This document shows, piece by piece, positions 50,874-63,183 of a DNA stretch of 64,000 nt. The stretch spans positions 25,650,723 through 25,714,722 of the forward strand of contig OX393565.1 of the NCBI GenBank assembly GCA_947652115.1, written 5' to 3'. The DNA comes from Blastomussa wellsi (lineage: Eukaryota > Cnidaria > Anthozoa > Scleractinia > Plerogyridae). Positions within the stretch are counted from its first letter, which is position 1. Each line of letters begins with the position of its first letter. The notes beneath the pieces are model-generated. The model was not told the DNA's origin. It searched no databases and was given only the letters and a program-made list of their open reading frames with translations. The translations under genes were made by a program, and so were the position numbers.

Positions 50874-51299
50874 GAATGCTTTGTTGCATGCTATAGAGAG
50901 AAACCGAAGACGTCAACACGAAGTAAACAAAACAATAAACTCTTCTTCGTCGCCCGTGTCTGTTGCTTTTGTGTTCTCGATTGATTAGTTGAGATTCTAT
51001 AGCTCTGTAGCTCAGGCTCTCCAGTGGGGACGTTTGCGGGGGGAGGGATTTCGGCGAGCGCACTTTCTTCTTCTCCCCCAGGCCACGCTCAACTCGCTTA
51101 GCTGGCCGAGAAATTTTCCCAAAAACTGTTCGCAGGCTATTGAATAGCCCTGGATTCCTGGGCATGACGTCACGGCGGCCATATTGGACGGGAATTGAAT
51201 TCTATTGTTTATGTTATGAAAATATCATCTTTTAGCTTCTTTTGTTTCAGCAATCCAATATGGCCGCTTGTCACCTGTGTGAAAATACTGTGTAGAACG

Positions 51300-51518
51300 A
51301 ATAGACCAATTCGGCTAACGTGTTTACATCCTTGTTACCACCCAATTCAGGTCATGTGATGATTCATTAGGGAGGTTACAATTGTTTTGTTCGTACATAC
51401 TTTCATGCAATCAGTTTTGTATGACAAATTGCACAATTGTAACCTCCCAAATGAATCATCACATGACCTGAATTGGTTGGCAACAAGGATGTAAACACGT
51501 TAGCCGAGTTGGTCTATT
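51300..51518. repeat. Long-TIR MITE, AATAGACCAATT family, copy 1
   Basis: Arms of about 90 bp from AATAGACCAATTCGGCTAAC inward pair with the right end. Loop near 51390-51430. Same outer 12 bases as the element at 61232-61392. Confidence 0.85.
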
Positions 51519-52467
51519 GTTCTGGGGAAGAGAATTCCCCAATATGGTAAAAAAATAAACCGTGGAGGGCTTGGAACCCAGGATTTGATGCTGACCATTT
51601 ACACGAAAAAACCGGAAATTCCGGTTGTAAAATTAAATGGTTCATCATTTTGTTTGGAACATTTTGTAAATTAAGGACAACTAGATGGGTTGTAGACTTG
51701 TTTTATTACTTTATATATTCTCAGTGAATGGGGACTGATGAGTTGTAAGCCATTTCTTTGTTCCGTAAAGCCAAGATGTTTCCACGTGAAGTGGTTACGG
51801 TAGCTCCTTTTGAACGAGAGCCTGCTCTCGCAAGCAGTGTCTAGGAATGGTGGGAAGGAGGGAAACGACGGGGTCCCCATCATCCATCGCGTCTTGCTAT
51901 TTCTTGTAGGAGACGACTGGGGACGAGTCAGGGTCTGCTGCGTGACATTGTCACGCAAGTGTAAAGTACAACAAACCAGTCCTTCGTAAATTATTCACGA
52001 ACATTTACTGAATTTCCCATATTTATGACCAACGTTGATGTTGTCACGAAATGGAAAAAACTATTTCGTTTGTTTATCGCGTAAATGATGCCAATGGTGT
52101 TGGTTGTTTCACGGAGGATGGGCTGGCAACGTAAAATTTAGGACACTACAAGAGGGTTCAAGATATCGCCGGTAGTCATTCGCTTGGATTTATACGCTAT
52201 TGACATTTTGCTGCATTGGCTGTTCGCCGGCGTCAAGCTTTCACCTGAGCAACGGAAACTCAAGGAAACTGGAGATGTTTTGTAATTTCAAACTCGGGCA
52301 ATAGTTTCCAAAAATTAGCGATATCACAAGAGGCTATAAACAGATGCATAATGTTCAAACAAGTTTCGTTTTTACGCAAGATTGATTTTCACAACGTGAA
52401 TTTTTTACATTTTTGGTTATTTGGAAGCTGAGGGAATTGTTGCTTGGCTCTAAAAATAAAATTTACC

Positions 52468-53276
52468 ATGGCAAAGAAGAAGAAAGGTATCTCCTGGAGC
52501 CGAGTGTGTTTAGTTGTATTTATTTTGATTTTAGTAGGAACATCATTCTTAAATATAATGTTCATCTTGCACACAACTTCGTGGACAACAGCTGCCGAGA
52601 AAGAACCCATGGAAAACGGCATGCGATTTCAAAGACTTTCATCGAATTCTATTGAGTCGCCTTCGGTATACTCACCTGAGGAAGCTTATACATCAAGGGC
52701 TGGTAAGATTAAGCGAATGATCATTTAAGTAGCAGTTTAAATATCGACTCTAACGCCGGTCTAGCCACTGTCTAGCGCTTTAAAAGGGTTTTCGCCTTAA
52801 TTATTTAGACCATTATTTATTTAGCATACGAGGTTTAAAGCGTGTTTATTTAATTTTGGCAAAAATAAGTAGCTTTAGTCCGACCGATAAAAAGTTTGTT
52901 CGCATATTGCTGCCGGTTTATTCTCTTTCCAAGATCCACTGTTCAACTTTTTCGCTCGCTGAAACGGAAACATTCTCTGAAAAATCGAATAAAATGCTTC
53001 GATGAGAGATAACTGCTAGCGTTTATGCTCATCTAAGAAAACTTAGAATATAGTTTTAAAATTTGGTAGACTATATATAAACAGGTTACAGGTGCAATGT
53101 AAATGAAATTACACGTCGTGCGTGGCTTTGGTACAGCTTTTTTCTCCATGGTTTTTCTGTAGCAACCGCGCAACGTAACAGCAACCGATGCAGGGGGGGA
53201 GGGCTGCACATTGCGCAAGGCATCATAGGTAAACGCACCCGAAATGCATTCTGGTCTATGGCAACGCTAGGCCATG

Positions 53277-53311
<35 letters not shown>

Positions 53312-56300
53312 ATGGCAATCATAGGCCATGGCCAATTTTGCTTTTATTTTACTTTGACTTTTTTTAAATTCCGTTTTTAATTGTTTTCGACAACAAATTA
53401 ATTTTGAAATCATTTTGTTTTGATTTAGTTCCTAAAATAATTTACTTTGATTTAAAATTACTTTGATAAAATATTATTTTTATTATTTTGATTAAAAACA
53501 AAAAAAAAATATAAAAATAAAGAAATAAAACAAAAAAGAAAAGCAAAAAAATGGAATAAAATATAGATAAACAAAAAAAAATTGTTAAGACAATGGCGTT
53601 TTTGTTATGGCAATTCTAGGCCACCATAGGGCTGGGTTGTACCGTCTCTTTGAATGTCACGCTCCCCATTTGTCCTGGCCGGGTGGCCGCTTTGCGTGAC
53701 ATCGCAAAATCGGCTGGTAGGACGTGACAACTCATCACGCAAGTCTTTGCGCGTGACGAACTCTAAAAAGTCTGTGAAAGATATCACGTTAATGTCTTGC
53801 CATTGGTTTGTCCTTGGAATAGTCGTGCGAAACTGAGTTTGTTTGATTGTTTTTACGTAACCGTAAGTGTTGCGTAATTTATATATTCTACACGTGTTTT
53901 CACAGAAAGTAAAGAATTTCTAGATATCGAAGTCTTATCAAGCAAAGAGAATGTGTCCATCACTATAAATGGAGAGCAGGTATGGAAAACGGTTATAGCC
54001 TACTTGACTAGCTATTAATGTCAAACTCTTTCCTATAGGTGTTTGGTGTTATAGGAACTTAAATTTTGAGAAATGTAGAAAACACTCAGTGTTTTCTACA
54101 TTTCTCAAAATTTAAGTCGCCTGCAGCTCGTGTTTTCTACATTTCCCTCGTGTTCTCAAATGCCCGTCGTGTTTTATGACAGTATAATACATGGCTTAGG
54201 CTTCTCTATTTGTTAAATATAACGAACATTTTGGTTGCTTTTCCGCAAATACGCTATGTCGAGATTTTCGATAAAACAAAGCGCGATATGACGAACCAAT
54301 TTTCCCAGTCCCTTATGTTTCCCAGAATTCATGTTACAGTGAAATAATTATAAACCCCTTTAAGTTTGCTTTTCTTAATTATCTTTTCTTTAGCGTGTGG
54401 ACACTTCTGAGATGTTATTAAGGGGACTCAACGTGGTGGTATTAAATGAAGTAACCGGCGCCGTTATGTCTTCGAGATGGTTTGATACTTATGAGTCCAA
54501 AGAAGACAGCGGTTTTGCAATGGAATTCCTGAAAAGCTTAAAACATGGCAGGATAATCTGTTTCGCTATAAAGGTGGGAAGATAATGTTTGACGCAAAGT
54601 AATGAATTAATTGCACGAGGGGCCTGGACAAATTTGGGCTTTGGGAACGAGATCTGGGAACGAGATTACCTCCTTACCACCAAAACCTGTGCCTGATACT
54701 CTCTTCTCGCTTATTCATGTACATGTAGATTGCATTTGATATTCGTGCTAGCGGCAAGCTGATTCATACTTACTCTGTACTGAAAAGAAGAAGCTACTTG
54801 GGGGAAAACCGTAATTTTGCATGACCTTTTCTTGGGATTTTCCGGGTTACTTTGTTTTGTTTCGTACTTTTTGTCTGAATTCTCTCAGGCTGTGTTATTG
54901 AATCAATCTCACTGGTCGCAAGTAACAAACAAATTCCATAGAAACAGTTCAAGTTGCTTTGATTTATTAAAGGCAAATGAAACTTCAATCACTTACCACA
55001 ATGCTTCTTTGTGTAGGATGAGGCGACGTTTTCTCTCTCCAAAAATGTCCGCATGTTCATCAAAAGTTTGGGAAGCTCTTATATCAATCAGCTCAAGTGG
55101 AGAAGTATGTGGGCGTTTGTGGTTCAACGACTGGACGGTCGCAGCATTGTATATGGAGAAAGCTTCCAGGATTCGCCGGAAGACAACTCATGGGCGAAAC
55201 CAGTAAAACTACGAACGTCAGTGAAACTGCTGGCAGAAAATATTGTCAACTGCAACTGGGGTGATTCTGACGTCAGCAAAAGAAGAAAAGTATTTTGTGA
55301 CAAATTTGAAGGATATGATAACGTTTGCAGTTGTAAGTATCAGAGAGTTGGTAAATGCGTTGACACACCAAAGGACTAGGGCGATTAAAATATGGTTTAC
55401 TCTCTTGATAAAACCATGGTCGTCCGACATATCCTACGAGACAGATTCCCTTCTCTTTGTGAAGCAGAAAGAGAAGCGTGCTCTAGAATTGAAACTGGTC
55501 GCAATTTCGTCCCCAGAGCCCGCTGTTCTTTCGGTCAGCACGTACACTCTGGCCAGTCCTGATTCCGGAAGACAGGCCGCGTTTCACAGACTTCTAGACG
55601 TTCTGGGCAGACTTAGAGTTTGCTCGCTCAATCTGGTTACCTGATAAATCAAAACAGAGCCCTGTGCACAGGTTCCAAAAATCGGGACCAGCCAGAGGTC
55701 GCGCTGTTAGAGCTGTCCAAAAGCAAATTGTGTCGCTATTTGAGTCAACGCTTAAACGTGTTATGGCAACGTATTATCGGCATCGTTTAATCAATGTTCG
55801 ATATGTTGTTCCACCCCAGGTGATAATCCCATGTCTCTGGAATTCAACCCGCCTGCCTTTCAAGATGGCAGCCGGCTCAAGCTTCCAATGGCAGTCATGG
55901 CTGGCAACAGACCGACTTACTTATTGCGCATGCTCTTCAGTCTGCGCAATGTTGAGGGCCTGGATTCTAATTTAGTGACTGTTTTTATTGATGGGTTTTT
56001 TGACGAGCCTTCCTCGGTAGCCAAGTTGTTTGAACTTAACGTGGAGCAGCATGCAGGCTCAGGAAGGCGTAATGCCAGGATTTGTCAGGTAAGCGCTTGG
56101 TCCAGTCCCTGAACTCTCCCTTCAACGCGCCCTATAATAATATAGGGGCTGAACCAGCCCCTCTATGGGCGCACGGCAGGGAGAATTTAGGGACTGGACT
56201 AGTACGCGGTATAAACACGATGAACTTGTCTATATTTCTAACTGGCAGAAAATTTCTTTGATTCTAAAACTAAATTCTTCGCTGTGACAAGTTTTGTCAA

Positions 56301-59167
56301 TAAAAGAGTAACGCTCCCGCAAGCCTTCCCTAACTTAAAAATGAATACAAAAAATATATCGTTTTATTGAAGTACCGATGTATTTAGCAACAGTTTGCTC
56401 ATTGAGAAGACTGTAAGTTGGCTATTTACAAAACTTGTCGGAGTTGAATTCGGAACCCACCGGAGAAGGAGAATTTGAACTCGGTCCAGCGCCCTAACTT
56501 GGCAACGCTCGCCTCCTGACACTGAAATTGACACGTCAGTATGACGTTATATGCTTTCAGCTGCATGCGTTCCGTGTTACATCGCTGGATCGCTGTGCCC
56601 TTTGTGATCGGCCAGAGTGATCAGTATTTACAATTGTTTTTGGTTGTTTTAACGGTGCCCGATTGAACATCGTTCTGAAATCTTAAGGAAATTGGAGTAG
56701 ACGGTCTGTCTGACGAGCTATCGTACTCCGAAAAGGCTCCACCTGTATTTTTCCCTTATTAGGCCATTTGTAGCCAAGTACCAAAAGCGATTCTCACTGT
56801 TTCTTCGCATTTTTATTCCAAATATTTTGCTTTTATTGATTTTGGTTTTTCAAATTTCAGCATTACAAGAAATCGTTAACAGCGTCGTTTGACCGATATC
56901 CTGAAGCAAACTACCTGGTTATCCTGGAAGAAGATCTCGAAATGTCTGTAGATATTCTCAGCTACTTCAAACAACTTCTTCCAGTCTTGGAAAACGATGA
57001 GAGTCTTTACTGCATATCAGCTTGGAACGACCAGGTAAACAGCCAATCAGTATCAATATTAAGTCAATATAGAGGGACCTTTTACCACAGTTAATAGAGA
57101 CGAATAGGTATAAAGTCCGGAAAAGTTATTTGTTATATGTTTTTGTTCGCCCTTTTGGTGGTTGACCGTGTACAAAACCTGGCAAAAATACAGCTGTTTC
57201 GAGAAAGGTTGTCGGAAAAGTGCACGCGACAATTTCTAAAGGTGACTCTGTAATTTAGAATTTAGAGCGAGTAATCTAATTGTTCTAGTATAATTAGAGC
57301 GAGTTTCAGTTGATTGTCGTAAAACCAAAACTAAAGTAATTTTACTTTGGCTAATCACAAAGAACGCGGAATATCCAGTGAACAAATCAAAACTCGAAGT
57401 AATTACACGTAGCCGACACAAAGCGTCGGGAAACATGCAGGCACGAGTCGCGATTGGTTTTGGTTTTACTTCTGATTGGCTGAAAAAGTGGCGCGAGATT
57501 TTTAAACCAATCGCTGAGCATAGTAAAGCAAAACTAGGGCAATTTGCTAATTACTTTCGGCACTCATTGAAAACCGCTTCATTAAGAAATTGATGATAGT
57601 GATACGGAACGCGTTTTATTTCTCAGGGTTATGACCATCTTGCTAATGACCCGGCCATGATGTATAGAGTTGAGACTATGCCAGGTTTAGGATGGTAAGT
57701 GAGCCTTCCATTTTCCAAATCTTAATAAGTTTTTTTTATTTACTGTAAGAACCTGTTTTCTACGTAGGAAAAAGAGGTAGGATGAAGGGGACCATTGCGT
57801 GTCATTTGTTGTTGGTTTTTGGTTTTATTGTGTTGACGTTTTTAACCTGAAATGATAACCACACTTAACGCTATGAAGTACACCGTTATGCTGTTTCTAG
57901 CGTCACCCCTGCTGTAAATTTTCCAACGCCGAGCTCATGGGGCATTTGCCTATCAAACCGGTTTAGCCTGTTTTGACTACCATATCCTTAATTTCCTATT
58001 TCATTTGTGTCTACAATAATTGTCAACCATTATCTAAAAGCTTAGTTCAACCTGAAAACCAATTTGTGTCATAGATTTAATTTGCGTCACACAACGTCTC
58101 CTTGCCCCTTCAAGCAGAATCAATGGTTTTCTTAATCTATATCACAAAATGCTAAAAATATACGACGTTTCTTGTAGATTTAAAGTTCTCACAAAATCAT
58201 ATTCCAAGTCCAGTCAATTTTTTTTAGGGTACTAAATCGTAAATTGTACAAAAACGAACTGGAGAAGAAATGGCCGAGACCCGATCAATCTGCTGACTGG
58301 GACATGTGGATGCGGTTACCGTCCAACAGAAAGGATCGGGAATGCATCATACCAGACATATCTCGTACTTATCACTTTGGCGCCAAGGGACTCAATGTTG
58401 GAAGCTTTATGCAAAACATTTACTTCAAACGGCATGCATTGAACAACAAGACAAATGTGAAGATGGATGTCGAGAAGATGTACAAGAGCAACTATGAAAA
58501 GGAGATTTTTCGTTTAATAGGGTAAGTCACTGGTGATAGTCACTCATGGTGTGAGTTCCCAAAAAGACAATGGATTCCAGAAAATAAATTGAAGCGTTTC
58601 CTTTGTCCATTTTAATATTGTCTGAGTGTGACAAAAGCCCGCCCTCTCTCTAATAAGCCTCGCTTTCCTTTCCCCACCCCCTTCGTCAGGGAATTCAACT
58701 TTTTAATAATCTCCTCTCTATTAAGCCCTTTGCCATGAACATAAAGCAGTGTCCCGGCCAGGGCTCGAACGGTCATTTAGCCAGCGCGCCTGCCAGACAA
58801 ATGGTACGATTAACTGCCTAATTTTTATATCTCATCTTTTAGGGAAGCCAAACTTTTGAATCATTCTAAAAATCCGTGCGCAAACCTAAAGGACTTTGTG
58901 CCCGACACCATTGGAGAGACGTATTTGTTTTATCTACGTATGGATACGCCAAGAGACTATACCACGTGGTCAAATGTGGCGCGATGCTTTCGAATGTGGG
59001 ATCTGGACGCCAGAGGTTTTCATAAGGGCATGTGGAGATTCTGGATCAAGAAAAATCATATTTTAGCTGTTGGATGCCCTGCGTCTGTGTACTGTAAAAA
59101 CAAACCACAAGATTTAAATCCGATTTATCTTCCTAACAAAGAAACGAGACCGAAAGAACCCCTTTGA
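52468..59167 (+). CDS. POMGNT1: Protein O-linked-mannose beta-1,2-N-acetylglucosaminyltransferase 1
   Basis: Golgi type II membrane enzyme that adds GlcNAc to O-mannose, as on alpha-dystroglycan. Exons: 52468-52702, 53906-53979, 54394-54573, 55017-55332, 55820-56088, 56861-57034, 57627-57694, 58228-58521, 58843-59167. All phases match, giving 644 aa against about 660 in vertebrates. Short basic N-terminus MAKKKKG, then the signal anchor [12 protein letters not shown]. Stem domain with [15 protein letters not shown] and the ILEI-type fold ([12 protein letters not shown]). Catalytic GT13 domain from [18 protein letters not shown] through TVFIDGF, the metal-binding [26 protein letters not shown] loop [16 protein letters not shown] and [16 protein letters not shown]-terminal [21 protein letters not shown] is also family-typical. 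The start ATGG (52468) has a strong context; an upstream in-frame TTG was ignored. Confidence 0.97.
53280..53308. repeat. Poly-T run followed by A/T-rich low-complexity DNA
   Basis: 29 T in a row in the first POMGNT1 intron; about 53340-53590 continues as very A/T-rich simple sequence. Confidence 0.9.
54057..54117. repeat. Perfect 29-bp-arm palindrome with 3-bp loop
   Basis: ACTTAAATTTTGAGAAATGT... at 54057-54085 pairs exactly with 54089-54117; loop TCA. Parts (GAAATGTAGAAAACAC, CTCGTGTTTTCTACATTTC) recur nearby to about 54170 and at 46103-46120. In a POMGNT1 intron. Confidence 0.92.
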
Positions 59168-60844
59168 TAGACTGTTGTTGAAGAAATAAGTTTTGAGATT
59201 TCAGACGTTGAAAATTTAGAAATATTTGAAGATATTTATATATTTGAATGCAATATTTAAAGCTACTAGCCTTTTACAGCAGCCATTTAGAGTTCCTAAC
59301 AGTTTCCGAGCTGGGTTTTATTACGTACGGCTCAATGCATTATTTAAAAGTTTACTTGATACAGGTTTATTTCGGTCACTAGGGAATTTGGCGGGAACTC
59401 GAAATCAAGCCAGCGTTCCCCGAGGAGGCACTACCTTAAAGCCTAGTTTTCATATGTCGGAAAAATCCGAGAAGATAGGGGATTTCACTGTTTCCCGACC
59501 GTCTCATATTTCTCCGACTAAATTTCTGCGATCGCCGGCGATCATTCCCGACGTATGAAAACTGAGATATCCACTTCTGGGGACGTTTCCGATGATTTTA
59601 GTTTGTTACCAATCCTGTAGCTTCTTTTTAATTGCTTGGCGCCAGTCCCAAATTCAGAATGTCGAGAGGATCTGCAACAGGACGGCTGGCGTTTCTCCGA
59701 TGTATCGGTAAAATCTGGGGCAGTCGGGAAACAGTGACCCCCGATCCTCTGCGATTTTCCCGACATATGAAAACCAGACTTAAATTACTGATAGATGTGT
59801 GCCGTGTGCCCTGAACCTATTTAAGAATAAAGGAAACAGAATTTGGTACCCTAACGTTTCGACTATTCAAAATGGCACGAATTATTGCCACGAGCCGTTT
59901 TGTCTAAATTTAATTGTTCGAAAACAAAGGATTTATAATTTCATTCCAACCGCGTGCGGGCTTCTATGTCACTCCGGTCCTAGTTGATCGGTTCGAACAT
60001 CTACACATCACCCCATAACAGGCTCGTACCCGAGGAGGTGCTACCTTAAATTTCGGATAGGTGTGTGCCGCGAAGGTTCTAAAACGCTGACCCCATTTAA
60101 GTATAAAGGAAACAGAATTTGGTTCACTATTTAAGGCCCAAACCCAAAAAACGGCACCCTATTAAAGAAAACTAAACCAAGACAGATACAGAAAACGAAT
60201 CAACCTATTTCGTCCCTGCAACGTTAATACTCTTAACGGTTTGTTCAGTTTAAACACACGTTTCATTTTCTTTTAGCTTGCCGTTTACGCATTGTAATTT
60301 TCGACGATACAATTTAGGTACTTTTCTAAGAATCAACTAGGAACAATGTCAAAAGGGGCAAAGGAAAAAATGATACCCTATCCCGCGGCACATACCTGTA
60401 TAGCTAATATATGGGATTATTATCCAACTGTGCTTCGTAGAGTACAAATAACGTCCACATCACGCGGGCTCGTCAAAATACGGTACAACTCGTAAAAATA
60501 CTCAGCGATACCACACAACAAAACATCTAGTAAGATATATGTATCTCCCCACCTCCCCCCCCGGCAGCGTTCAGACTGCCTGCTATTCAAAATTGCACGA
60601 ATTACTGCCACTTGCTATAAATTGTTCTTGTTCGAAAACAAAGGATTTATAATTTTATTCCAACCATGTGCGGCTTCTATATGTCACTCCGTAGTTGATC
60701 GGTTCGAACATCTGCACATTACCCCGTAACAGGCTCGAACCGAGAACTGAAAGACTCTCCGAGAGCTGAACACAAGGCCGTCGTAACCAGTCGCTCGCGG
60801 TTCGCCCTCGTTCCTTCTGTAATCTTTTTTTATTATTATTATTT
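59168..60844. other. Intergenic repeats between POMGNT1 and the BTB/TLDc gene
   Basis: No gene recognised. Holds the MITE 59441-59779, and two direct copies of a roughly 155-bp unit (59865-60026, 60585-60737) starting ATTCAAAATGGCACGAATTA / ATTCAAAATTGCACGAATTA and ending ACAGGCTCG. Since both genes point toward this region, it also carries both 3' flanks. Confidence 0.6.
59441..59779. repeat. MITE-like element, CATATGTCGG family, copy 2, with target duplication
   Basis: Ends GCCTAGTTTTCATATGTCGG and CCGACATATGAAAACCAGAC; flanked on both sides by TTAAA (59436-59440 and 59780-59784). A paralogous sequence without the element is present at about 60028-60065, confirming the borders. Confidence 0.85.
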
Positions 60845-63183
60845 TCACGTGCGCAATCCAAACACTTCGTAATCTGTAACAGTGAATTTCTTCACCCCTG
60901 TTAAGAACGTCGCCTGTTGACCAGGAGGAAGGTCAAACGAAAAGCCAAGGTTGCTGTAACCTGAAACATTTTTGCTGTCATTTCCTGATATAACTTGCAA
61001 GTCGCGATTTCCTCCAAAGGTTGGACCCAGGCTGCTATCACAGTAAAAGCCTTTAAGTTTGTTCTTGTTGATTGGCATTTTAGTCGGCCTCAGGCCATTT
61101 GGGTTGATCATGCTAAACAGGAACGCTTGTGTGCATGTTATCCACGTAATCCGATCTACAAAGAAATTGTGCAGCTCTTACCTTCAATTGAATTTGACAA
61201 TAAACAGCAACCATCCGGTAAGAAAATATACAATAGACCAATTTCGATATTTTAAAATTCAGCCTAAAACAATAGATATCACTGCTAGGCTCCGGGTAAT
61301 AAATCCCACAAACTCTATAATGTATACTCCGGAGCCTCGTGCTGAGGTCTGTTGTTTTAGGCTGAATTTTAAAATATCGAAATTGGTCTATTACTCCATA
61401 TAATGTGTCTGTATATTGAGCAAACTCTGGTTTGAAACCAGGGAGTAACTTTCAAATCGGTACATTCAATTTAACCACATAAAAGCACTGGTTTTAGACC
61501 AGGACCATCCCCCAAATTTTGGGCAACTCAGATTTTTTGGGAAGCAACTAGCAAGAGAAATTTGGGCAAAGTAACTTGGGAGAATTTTTGAGCAAATGGT
61601 ATAGCGGCGTGGGCCAAGGTGGGGCCAAGGAAAACATTTTGTACGATTTCTACAGAGGCGACGTTTTCAAATTTATCCGGCTTAGTGTGGACGTAGCCTT
61701 AGACCATGGGTGCTTACCATTTTTCCAAAACTTCCGGAAATTTCGGTTTGAAGTCAAATGGAAAGGCAATTTTCTGGAAAATCCATTCGGAAATTGTGGT
61801 CCACACCCAGAAGCAGGCAACAAATCTTCCGTTTCCAGGCCCTTTTCAAAGGGGCGAACGGAACGGAACGTCTTGTCAATGCTTGTAGCTAAACCAGGAA
61901 AGCACAATCTCCTCCGGTTAGTCGCTACATTCGGATTATGCAACGGTCTCACCAACCGGATTCTTCCTACAAATGGTAAGCACCCCATATCTTTTGGCGC
62001 CGCACTTACAGATATAGCTTTCATGTTACTGTCTGAATAATAAATTCCTTAAATTTTCCTTAAATTGGACAGTTTGAGCAAAAACTGTACAATTTATTTT
62101 AAATTTGGACAGTTGGCAAAAATTTATATAATTTATATATATATTTATGCCAATAATGGATTTTGATGTAGCTCTATAATTAAAAGACAAACAGGTCGGT
62201 AGCCTCGCAGCTCCTATATCCTCTAAATTTCAGTGGCAGCGATAGTGTTGCAGTCTTATTGTTTGGGCTAGGGTCCATTGTTTGTGTTGTTTGTTCTTTT
62301 GTCTCACCTGAAGGGTGGTCCCCAATCAGGTGAGACCTTGTTTAAAGAGCTGCGAGGTGACCCAAACTGTTACCTGTGACCAGTTGAGGATGAAAACTAA
62401 ACTGTGGTTTATAAGAAGCCATTACATGCAATAAGGGGGAGAGCAAAGATGATTTGAAATAATATTAAGCCAATGTTTTGCAGTTGAGCGTGTACTCCAA
62501 AAAAGAACAAATTCTGCAAACTTACCATTTGCCCACGACACGTCGGTGAAGCCTCCGAAAATGTTGTTTCCACTTTTCACAATGGTGACCGTGGGACCTC
62601 TGTTATCACATTTGGAGTGAAACGTTTCAGCTGCAAAGCCATCTCTGGAAGCTCTGAACAGAAGACTCCATTTGCCATTCTGAACAAGGGGCAACCAGGA
62701 ATTCAGTACTCTTTGATGTTCTTCATCAGTCAAAATTTCTGACTTTTCAAATGCTTCAGTAGCTTCACAAGCTTGAACTGTAAGTTTAGAAGGACTCAGC
62801 TCGTCAATGATTCCTTGAATCTGATAAAAGTCTGCTTCTTCCTCAAGTTCCTTGATAAAAGTTGCCCCTTCTGGCAAAGTTAACTTTCCTGTGCGAAGAT
62901 AATTGAGTATAAACCGGAAGTGAGTTCCATCTCGGTCGATAAAGAAGGAGCCATCTTCACAAGGTTCCATTTGAAATCTTCCTGAAAACATGGCCGCCAG
63001 CATCGAGTTTGGATCTTTGGTCAGCGTTTGAATGCTTGATGTGAAGTGATGACCGCCGACGTTCAGTTTAGCGGTCGAGAAATGTTCACCTCTTGCCAGT
63101 TTCTGTGACATGAAGTCGAATGCTTTCTTCCTTCTAATCAGAGACAATTGTATAAAACTAGGAAACAGGAAACCTGGCGACAA
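60845..63183 (-). CDS. KCTD-like BTB (T1) plus TLDc domain protein
   Basis: Two exons: 62526-63183 and 60845-61155, joined in phase 1, 322 aa from the first ATG. A second in-frame ATG at 63111 (MSQKLARG) may be the true start. Residues about 37-135 are a T1/KCTD-type BTB (KLNVGGHHF, FFIDRDGTHFRFILNYLRTG), used for oligomer assembly and often as a cullin-3 adaptor. After a linker, ILTDEEHQRVLNSWL and WSLLFRASRDGF begin a TLDc domain that continues with GGFTDVSW, across the splice into QAFLFSMINPNGLRP, and ends FTVTDYEVFGLRT. BTB plus TLDc proteins of this type are numerous in cnidarians and poorly studied. The 1.4-kb intron holds a MITE (61232-61392), a repeat fragment (62060-62180) and a 154-aa ORF of no recognised family. 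Confidence 0.9.
61232..61392. repeat. MITE, AATAGACCAATT family, copy 2
   Basis: 161 bp with 41-bp near-perfect terminal inverted repeats (AATAGACCAATTTCGATATT ... and complement). Lies about 80 bp inside the BTB/TLDc intron next to the second exon. Confidence 0.9.
62060..62180. repeat. Dispersed inverted-repeat element (ATTGGACAG family), truncated copy 3
   Basis: Shares TAAATTGGACAGTTTGAGC, TTTGGACAGTTGGCAAAAAT and AATGGATTTTGATGTAGCT with 35717-36067; the rest is missing. Confidence 0.75.

Larger units (their letters stand above)
50024..52467. other. Intergenic region between PUS10 and POMGNT1
   Basis: No gene recognised. It is dominated by two long fold-back elements (50600-50873 and 51300-51518), listed separately. 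The POMGNT1 promoter should lie in the last few hundred bases. Confidence 0.5.

Noticed and set aside
61576..62040. 154-aa plus-strand ORF in the BTB/TLDc intron
   Set aside because: No recognisable domain; its antisense frame is also open, and the region repeats TTCCGGAAATTTCGG-like low-information words.
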